Shown: positions 7,226 through 12,376 of the stretch, piece by piece
How the letters are laid out: each line of letters begins with the position of its first letter
Position numbering within the stretch: the stretch's first letter is position 1
DNA from: CAYHGV01 sp964356135
GTDB taxonomy: Bacteria > Hydrothermota > Tepidihabitantia > CAYHGV01
Length of the DNA stretch: 12,376 bases
Direction: 5' to 3'
Assembly (NCBI GenBank): GCA_964356135.1
Contig: CAYHGV010000087.1
Location: 1 to 12,376 of the forward strand
Program-made: the position numbers and the translations under genes
Notes under the pieces: generated by a model
Databases searched by the model: none
Told to the model about the DNA's origin: nothing
What the model saw: the letters and a program-made list of their open reading frames with translations, nothing else

Positions 7226-8635
7226 TTATGATTTTACTGTGGTGATCGTGCCGGTGAAATCTTTCAGGAGTTTTTCCAATTGGTTTTTATCTTCAAGATT
7301 ACATTCGACGACGGTGAGTTCCTTGACGACTTCGGTTTTGAATTCTTTCGCCGTTCTGCGGAGTTTTAACAACATTCCCGGTAACGGGCTCTGTTCTTGT
7401 AAAAATCGGCTGGCAAACAGAGCGGTTTCTTCGTCGCCCGACCCGGTTTCAAGTACGATGAAACCCTGGGCTCGCTGGGTAAACGAAAGCCAGAAGGGTG
7501 CGAAGTGTTTCATGCTCGAAACACCCAAGAGTTTGACGGTCAGGGTTTCCGAGAGCTGGACTTCACCCATATCACCCAACTGGGTAGTTTCGGTCAGGCT
7601 GTTGCTGCCGGTACTTAAAACATTTTGAATGAAGCGGTTTCGAAGTTCCCGGTCAAAACCGATGACTAGGAGATTGATTGTTGTCGGTTGCGGTTTCACA
7701 ACCGGGGTCATGCCTTTAAAGCCCACAACTCCCTGTTCGAACCATTGGGCTAAGGATGAGAACACGACCAAATCGGCGGATGGGCTTTGGGCGACGATCG
7801 CGCGAATCGATTTCACCCCATCAATTAATTGTAATAGCTCCGGGTTGAATTCCTGCATCGGTTTTTCACTTAACAAATCAGGCACTGAAGAAAGGTCAGG
7901 TAGTTTTCGTTTTATCCGCTCGAGTTCATCAATCTGCCGCACTCCTTCCAGGAGCAGTTCCTCCAGTTCCTGGGTGATCGAATTTTCCTCTGCCTTAACG
8001 CCGGGCCGGATGACGAAGTGGCCGTCGCCCCAGGTCAGAAGATGGTTGAGGGCATTGACGCCGATTTTTTTAGCCGCTACCGCATGGGTCAATTTCCCTT
8101 CCAGGAAATAGAGGGTCGCCTGTTCTTCTTCACGTTCGAGTTCGACTTGACAGGTCTTGCGGCCAAAGGCAAGCATCTGAAGGATATCGGTGAGTCCCAA
8201 ATCGCTGAGCCGACCGGTGGTTTCGGTCTGGATCGTCGGCGCCATCTGCTGGTAACGGTCAAAGCGGGCTAACAGTACTTCCAGTCGTGCCTGGAGTTCC
8301 CGGAAATCGAACGGTTTGACGATGTAATCATCGGCGCCTAAGCGTAACCCCAATACCCGGGCTTCGATGCCGGTGAGGGCGGTGAGGAAGATAAAAGGAA
8401 TATTCTCAAACCCCCGGGTTGAGCGTAACTGACGGCAGAATTCAAATCCATCCATCCCCGGCATCATGATGTCGGAAATAATCAGGTCGGGTTTAATCTC
8501 CGCTGCCTGGTCGATGGCGGTTGCGCCGTCGGGTGCAAGGAACGGCTGGTAGCCGAGATGGCGCAACCTGACCTCAAGCAGCGTCCGGAGGTGGGTGTCG
8601 TCATCCACCACTAAGATTTTTTTCCCGGTGGTCAG
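7226..8635 (-). CDS. Receiver-DUF4388 response regulator with degenerate GTPase-like C-terminal domain
   Basis: Numbered from a possible CTG start at 8635 (469 aa). Residues about 5-125 are a receiver domain: acidic DDD at 11-13, phospho-acceptor D55 in IISDIMMPGMDG, T85 and K107 in DYIVKP. About 141-245 is a DUF4388 (PatA-type) domain, starting GRLSDLGLTDILQML and containing LYFLEGKLTHAVA. About 319-469 has the order of a small Ras/MglA-like GTPase: strand NLLVIGF, then a GEVQLSETLTVKLLGV segment and RAQGFIVLE. However, the P-loop GxxxxGK[ST] is replaced by GFDRELRNRF and the switch II DxxGQ by GVSSMKHF, so GTP binding is unlikely. There is no DNA-binding domain; output is probably protein-protein. 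The start is unresolved. No ATG exists; TTG 8740 would overlap the upstream kinase by 86 bases; CTG 8635 has GGGAG 6 bases before it. The frame also joins the upstream kinase by a one-base shift, making a hybrid kinase. Last gene of the operon. Confidence 0.72.
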   Translation of the reverse strand: MTTGKKILVVDDDTHLRTLLEVRLRHLGYQPFLAPDGATAIDQAAEIKPDLIISDIMMPGMDGFEFCRQLRSTRGFENIPFIFLTALTGIEARVLGLRLGADDYIVKPFDFRELQARLEVLLARFDRYQQMAPTIQTETTGRLSDLGLTDILQMLAFGRKTCQVELEREEEQATLYFLEGKLTHAVAAKKIGVNALNHLLTWGDGHFVIRPGVKAEENSITQELEELLLEGVRQIDELERIKRKLPDLSSVPDLLSEKPMQEFNPELLQLIDGVKSIRAIVAQSPSADLVVFSSLAQWFEQGVVGFKGMTPVVKPQPTTINLLVIGFDRELRNRFIQNVLSTGSNSLTETTQLGDMGEVQLSETLTVKLLGVSSMKHFAPFWLSFTQRAQGFIVLETGSGDEETALFASRFLQEQSPLPGMLLKLRRTAKEFKTEVVKELTVVECNLEDKNQLEKLLKDFTGTITTVKS

Positions 8636-8654
8636 CGCGCGCTCCCGGCTGCTC

Positions 8655-8666
8655 TCATGAAAGGGG
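8655..8666 (-). other. CCCCTTT run at kinase end: likely frameshift or recoding site
   Basis: On the - strand the kinase ends CTG CCC CTT TCA TGA. Removing one C, or a +1 shift in CCCCTTT (plus-strand 8660-8666), skips the stop. The reading then passes directly into the receiver gene through a linker of about 15 residues, as in ordinary hybrid kinases. This would also explain why the receiver gene has no canonical start. Confidence 0.5.
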
Positions 8667-10631
8667 CAGCGTGAAGTTGAAGATGCTGCCCGTTCCGGGT
8701 TTACTTTCCGCCCAGATTCTGCCGCCGTGGGCTTCGACAATCAGCTTTGAGATCGAGAGGCCTAATCCAAATCCAGAACCCTGGCCTTTTAATTTTCGAT
8801 AACGATCAAAGATTAGCGGCAGCTCGTGGTGGGGAATACCGCAGCCGGTATCGACGACCTTAACCCGGACGAATTTTTTATTTTCCAGGGTCTCGATCGA
8901 CACGGCGATGCGGACTTTACCACCGCTTGCCGTATATTTAATTGCGTTTTCAATCAGGTTGATTATGACTCGAATAATACGGTTGCGGTCGACGGTGGCG
9001 ATGATCGGTTCGGCTGGACGCACAAACTGAACGGTGATTTTCTTTTCGCGGGCATAGCTTTGTAAACTGTGGAGCGATGCTTCGATTAAATCGGCGAGCG
9101 CGGTGGGTTCGAAACGGAGGTCAAAGCGGCCGGCTTCCAGGCGGGAGGCCTCTAAGAGTTCATTAATCATGCCTAACATCCGGTAGGAATCCTCCCGGGC
9201 GTTGCTCAGGAGCTTGGCCGAGGTTTCGCTGAGCAGATTATCCTGAGCGTCAATCGTGAAGTCGAGGGAACCGATGATGGTGGAAAGGGGTGCCCGTAGA
9301 TCATGAATGAGCATGGCGGTGAAATCGGCGCGTGCCTGGTCGAGTTCTTTTCTTTTGGTAATGTCGACAAATAAGGCCACGACTCCTTTGTCATCGCTGA
9401 GGGCGGAGAAGTGAAGGTCAAAGGTCCTCCCCGCCTTCGAGATCTCGGTCCGGAGGGTCTTGTCCGGCCGGGTGGTAGTGGCTTTGACGAATTGCCCAAG
9501 GTTCTCTTTGGGAAACAGACTTTCGAGCGTTTTCCCGATTACGGTGGAGGACACAAGCCCGAGTTCTTTTTCAGCGGCAACATTGAGCGTGAGAAGCGTT
9601 AAATCTGGTCCTAAAACCACGACCGGGTCGGGTATCGCCGCAAGAATTGAAGCCAATTTGTTCTGCTCGGATACAACCGTATTAAAAAGCTGGGCATTAC
9701 GAATAGCGATCGCTGCCTGATTAGCCAGACTCTCCAGGAATCGGACATCATCTTCGGCGTAGGCGGCAAGCCGGTTACTCTCAAAGTTTATCACCCCCAG
9801 CACTCGATTCTTATCCCGCAACGGAATTGCCACTTCGGATTTTACGCTCTCCCGACCCGGTCCGGTCATATAGGATTTATTTTTACTGACATCGTTAATG
9901 ACGACCGATCTTCCCTGGAGGGTTGCCTGGCCGGTGATGCCGTTACCGACTTTGACCGATAGCTGGGAATAAACCTTGGAAAGTTCCACCACCCCGCCGG
10001 CGACGTCGAGCACCGGGTTGATGGTCTTGGTTTTCATATCAATTATTCCGATATCGACGAAATTACCCAAGCCCAATTCTCGGACCTTACGGTTGATCAA
10101 AGCGAGAATCGTGTGCAAATCGAAGGTGGTGGCGAGCTCGTTGTTGATGGCGAGGAGGGCGGAGAGTTGGTCGAGCTGCTTCGTATAGTATTCGCCCGAT
10201 TTCAGATGGTAGAGCGAATGGGTAATAGTATCCCGAAGAAGATTGAGGCTGGAAAGGGATTGGTTATTCAATTTAGCGACCAGAGCAATAAAACCCAAAA
10301 TCTGTGATTCCTGTGCGATCAATGGCACGACCAGCGCCGAGCGGGTTCGGTCAAGAGGAAAGCGGTAGTGATCCCCCAGTCGCTTAGCCCGTTTCATGAA
10401 CCGCTGGAACTCAAGGATAGTGTTTGGTAACTTATCGAACTGTGCCGGAACCCCGCCGACGCTGAATCGGTGGCTGAAGTTTCCCAGATCGTCAGCCGCG
10501 GTGATCAGCGTCCCTTCGACCAACAAGTCTTTCAGCAGGATTCGGCCGGTATACTCAAGGACGGTCGCCACGGTCTCGGCGCGGTTGAAAAAACCCTTCC
10601 ACTGGCTGGTGATGCTCAGAATGTCAGGCAT
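8655..10631 (-). CDS. Soluble GAF-PAS sensor histidine kinase
   Basis: 658 aa from ATG 10631. The start overlaps the stop of the preceding response regulator by 8 bases (ATGCCTGA) and has no clear Shine-Dalgarno, so translational coupling is likely. Order: an N-terminal GAF-like region at about 20-145 (ALVVPLIAQESQILGFIALV); a clear GAF domain at about 160-316 (VGNGITGQATLQGRSVVIND, then EVAIPLRDKNRVLGVINFES); a PAS domain at about 320-428 (ILAAIPDPVVVLGPDLTLL, ending FVDITKRKEL); HisKA with phospho-acceptor H443 in LIHDLRAPLS; and HATPase_c with N-box N558/N562, G1 box DTGCGIP at 594-600 and G2 box GSGFGLGLSISK at 618-629. All kinase motifs are intact. There is no transmembrane segment, so it senses a cytoplasmic signal through its GAF/PAS domains; the ligand is unknown. 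Likely partners are the receivers encoded on either side. It may in truth be the N-terminal part of a hybrid kinase with the downstream receiver protein. Confidence 0.9.
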   Translation of the reverse strand: MPDILSITSQWKGFFNRAETVATVLEYTGRILLKDLLVEGTLITAADDLGNFSHRFSVGGVPAQFDKLPNTILEFQRFMKRAKRLGDHYRFPLDRTRSALVVPLIAQESQILGFIALVAKLNNQSLSSLNLLRDTITHSLYHLKSGEYYTKQLDQLSALLAINNELATTFDLHTILALINRKVRELGLGNFVDIGIIDMKTKTINPVLDVAGGVVELSKVYSQLSVKVGNGITGQATLQGRSVVINDVSKNKSYMTGPGRESVKSEVAIPLRDKNRVLGVINFESNRLAAYAEDDVRFLESLANQAAIAIRNAQLFNTVVSEQNKLASILAAIPDPVVVLGPDLTLLTLNVAAEKELGLVSSTVIGKTLESLFPKENLGQFVKATTTRPDKTLRTEISKAGRTFDLHFSALSDDKGVVALFVDITKRKELDQARADFTAMLIHDLRAPLSTIIGSLDFTIDAQDNLLSETSAKLLSNAREDSYRMLGMINELLEASRLEAGRFDLRFEPTALADLIEASLHSLQSYAREKKITVQFVRPAEPIIATVDRNRIIRVIINLIENAIKYTASGGKVRIAVSIETLENKKFVRVKVVDTGCGIPHHELPLIFDRYRKLKGQGSGFGLGLSISKLIVEAHGGRIWAESKPGTGSIFNFTLPLS

Positions 10632-11010
10632 CGGGTGAGGTCCGGGCTAAAATTTTATTCAACCGTTCGGGCAGCTCCCGGGTGTTAATCGGTTTTGTAA
10701 TATAATCGACACAGCCGCAGGCTAATGCCTTCTCGCGGTCACCGGCTAGAGCGTATGCGGTTACGGCAACAACCGGGATCGAGGCTAACTCCGGGTCGGC
10801 TTTCAAATGCCGGGTTGCGGTATAGCCGTCCATGATCGGCATTTGCATATCCATTATTATCAAGGCTGGCTTTTCTTTCCGAACAGCCGCGAGTGCTTCT
10901 TCGCCGGTCGTGGCGCTGACAATTTCGAATCCGTGGGTTTCGAGAACAACCCGTAAGAGTTCCAAATTGTGTTTGTCGTCCTCGACGATGAGAATTTTAG
11001 GTTTTGACAT
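10624..11010 (-). CDS. Single-domain response regulator (DivK-like receiver)
   Basis: 128 aa from ATG 11010, a lone receiver domain with no output domain. E10/D11/D12 form the acidic pocket, D54 in LIIMDMQMPIMDGY is the phospho-acceptor, T84 is the switch Thr, and K106 in DYITKPI is the conserved Lys. ATG 11010 is chosen over in-frame ATG 11028 because GGAGG (11014-11018 on the complement) lies just upstream of it and MSKPKILIVEDD is a typical receiver start. No ribosome binding site precedes 11028. It overlaps the upstream hybrid kinase by 14 bases and the downstream kinase by 8. Stand-alone receivers like this usually shuttle phosphate in a relay or bind a partner protein. Here it sits between two kinases and may link them. 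Related to the DivK/CheY-like group; the exact family is not assigned. Confidence 0.88.
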   Translation of the reverse strand: MSKPKILIVEDDKHNLELLRVVLETHGFEIVSATTGEEALAAVRKEKPALIIMDMQMPIMDGYTATRHLKADPELASIPVVAVTAYALAGDREKALACGCVDYITKPINTRELPERLNKILARTSPDA

Positions 11011-12376
11011 TTTCCTCCGGTCGGACATTCGCCAGTACCTGGGTAATCATTTGGATGAACGATTCTTTGTCCATCTTCGCTTTTTCCACCATTCCCTGAA
11101 TATGGATATTGAGGACTTCACGTTCGCTTTGGTTGAGTTCCTTAGCGGTAAATATGATAATCGGGAGTTTGTGGGTTTTATCATCGGCCCGTAAAAGTCT
11201 CATAACATCGAAGCCATCTAAATCAGGCATGAGCATATCGAGCATGATGAGGTCGGGATTCTCGGCACGGGCTTTTTTTATGCCCTCAACGCCTCCGTAG
11301 GCTTTGATGACCTCGAAGCCTTGAGTGCGGAGAATCTCTTCCGCCAGCTCGACATCTTTGGGATTATCGTCAATCACCAGAACCTTTTTAGCGGTTTTTT
11401 TGAATCGGGTAGCGGATTTGAGCGAATCCAGCAGGTCCTGGCGCGATACCGGTTTTACCATATAGTCCACTGCCCCTAACGAGAGACCGAATTCCTTATT
11501 ATCAATAATCGAACAGATGATGATTGGAATATCGCGGGTTGCCTCCCACTGTTTCAGTCGGTGCAGAACCTGCCAGCCATCCATTTCCGGCAGAAGAATG
11601 TCGAGGGTGATCGCCGATGGCTTCATTTCCTGGGCGATCCGCAGTGCATCTTCACCGCTGGAAGCAACCAGAGCCGAATACCCCGCTTCTTTCAGCCAGG
11701 TTGCCACGAGGTCTGCGGCGAGAGGGTTGTCATCGACCACCAGCACCCGCTGGCCGGTTGGAGTTGGTGGCGGCGGCTCGGGCTGAGCTACGACCTCGGG
11801 GCGATTATACGGTAGCAGAATGGTGAACCGGGAACCTTTACCTAACTGGCTTTCGACTTTAATCTCACCGTTTAAAATCGTTAAGATCTTCTTCGTCAAT
11901 GCCAGGCCCAAACCGGTTCCCTGGTGTTTTCGGGTGAGCGAACTGTCCGATTGCCAGAATTCAGTAAAGATATTGGCTAAATTCTCGTTGGCAATCCCAC
12001 AGCCGGTATCCGAGACGGTAATCTCTAACTGGTTTTCAATCCGTTTTACTCCGATCGTAACTTTGCCGTGGTCGGTAAATTTGACGGCATTACTGAACAG
12101 GTTGCTTAAGACCTGGTCGAATCGCCGCCGGTCGCACAGAAACCAATCTATCCCCGGTTCAATGTCGACCGAGAGCTCCAATTTTTTTTCTTTAAAATGT
12201 GGAGAATAGTCCTTTACTATCCGATCGATTTCTTCACGAATGATCAACTTCTCACCGAAGACTTCGATCAGACCGGCTTCTAACTTGGAGAGGTCTAAGA
12301 TATCGGAGATTAATTGGAGAAGCTGCTGGCCGGCGGTATGGATGATTTCGGCATACCGTTTCTGGTCTTCGGTCAG
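10997..12376 (-). CDS. Hybrid histidine kinase with two receiver domains (5' partial)
   Basis: The open frame runs off the right edge with 459 residues in the window, so TTG 12247 is an internal Leu codon and not a start. Numbered from the edge, residues 1-40 are the second half of HisKA (LTEDQKRYAEIIHTAG, then LDLSKLEAG); the phospho-acceptor His lies outside the window. HATPase_c follows, with N92/N96 in NLFSNAVKFT, G1 box DTGCGIA at 123-129 and G2 box GTGLGLA at 153-159. A Pro-rich linker leads to receiver 1 at about 209-323 (VVDDN, D259 in TLDILLPEMDGW, K308 in VKP) and receiver 2 at about 330-451 (VIDDN, D380 in MLDMLMPDLDGF). Receiver 2 lacks the usual Lys-Pro: MVEKAKMD takes its place, with K432 as the likely conserved Lys. 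The tandem receivers suggest intramolecular transfer, then passing to the single-domain regulator whose start overlaps this stop. The sensor part is out of view. Probably the first or an early gene of the operon. Confidence 0.9.
   Translation of the reverse strand: MTEDQKRYAEIIHTAGQQLLQLISDILDLSKLEAGLIEVFGEKLIIREEIDRIVKDYSPHFKEKKLELSVDIEPGIDWFLCDRRRFDQVLSNLFSNAVKFTDHGKVTIGVKRIENQLEITVSDTGCGIANENLANIFTEFWQSDSSLTRKHQGTGLGLALTKKILTILNGEIKVESQLGKGSRFTILLPYNRPEVVAQPEPPPPTPTGQRVLVVDDNPLAADLVATWLKEAGYSALVASSGEDALRIAQEMKPSAITLDILLPEMDGWQVLHRLKQWEATRDIPIIICSIIDNKEFGLSLGAVDYMVKPVSRQDLLDSLKSATRFKKTAKKVLVIDDNPKDVELAEEILRTQGFEVIKAYGGVEGIKKARAENPDLIMLDMLMPDLDGFDVMRLLRADDKTHKLPIIIFTAKELNQSEREVLNIHIQGMVEKAKMDKESFIQMITQVLANVRPEENVKT

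Noticed and set aside
7239..8111. Two adjoining + strand open frames of 129 and 160 aa opposite the receiver-DUF4388 gene
   Set aside because: They are antisense shadows of a gene with recognisable domains. Their products are Ser/Arg-rich without motifs and they have no ribosome binding site.
8632..8658. ATGA-type overlap start at 8658 (- strand) for the receiver gene
   Set aside because: It is out of frame with the receiver and reaches TGA after eight codons.
9206..9499. - strand open frame of 97 aa inside the PAS-HisKA kinase
   Set aside because: It lies in another frame wholly inside a well-supported kinase and has a low-complexity Pro/Ser/Arg-rich product.
10997..12247. TTG 12247 as the true start of the hybrid kinase
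   Set aside because: The frame is open to the window edge and encodes an evident HisKA second helix upstream of it, so the gene is cut by the edge.
1..12376. CRISPR array, tRNA/rRNA genes, transposase or insertion sequence ends
   Set aside because: No regularly spaced direct repeats, cloverleaf-like segments, rRNA signatures, transposase motifs or terminal inverted repeats were seen. The only long repeat is the 82-base tract shared by paralogous genes.

Overview
The window splits into two convergent blocks. The left block (about 1-7136, + strand) carries four genes for large exported proteins. The right block (about 12376-7226, - strand) carries a tightly overlapping set of two-component signalling genes. 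The organism looks like an uncultured bacterium of the FCB-like or 'candidate division' type, such as WOR-3 or a neighbouring lineage. Three exported proteins end in FlgD/Ig-like domains of the type-A C-terminal sorting (Por/T9SS) style, while the + strand genes use strong AGGAGG ribosome binding sites and one sigma70-like TTGACA/TATATT promoter. That combination is atypical of Bacteroidota proper. The lineage is inferred from style only; no taxonomic marker gene is present.

Left block. Two protein types alternate: propeller A (1-666, 5' end missing), TIM-barrel hydrolase-like A (677-2146), propeller B (2259-3761), TIM-barrel hydrolase-like B (3774-7136). Propellers A and B are paralogs, and so are hydrolases A and B, so this is a tandem duplication of a two-gene cassette. 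Each hydrolase lies 9-12 bases behind its propeller. A promoter and a structured leader (2143-2258) precede the second cassette. Propeller B has seven repeats and looks like a complete ring closed by its N-terminal strand. Hydrolase A lacks the beta-rich region and sorting domain found in hydrolase B, and an 11-base match shared with the end of hydrolase B suggests how it was lost. An 82-base stretch is identical between the two hydrolase genes although their flanks have diverged, which points to recent gene conversion.

Right block. In transcription order: a hybrid histidine kinase with two receiver domains (5' end beyond the window), a single-domain DivK-like response regulator, a soluble GAF-PAS histidine kinase, and a receiver-DUF4388 protein whose C-terminal domain resembles a Ras-like GTPase that has lost its nucleotide-binding motifs. 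Stops and starts overlap, so this is one operon and probably one cytoplasmic phosphorelay with two kinases and four receivers. The last gene has no good start codon. Its frame joins the preceding kinase by a single-base shift in a CCCCTTT run, so the two may really be one hybrid kinase, split by a sequencing error, a mutation or recoding. A second apparent single-base shift lies in a T6 run at 19-24, so base-level accuracy of the assembly should be questioned.

No tRNA, rRNA, CRISPR array, transposase or insertion sequence was seen, and no stretch over 300 bases lacks a gene. The convergent gap (7137-7225) holds a short hairpin. Nothing in the sequence functionally ties the signalling block to the exported proteins; they are only neighbours.
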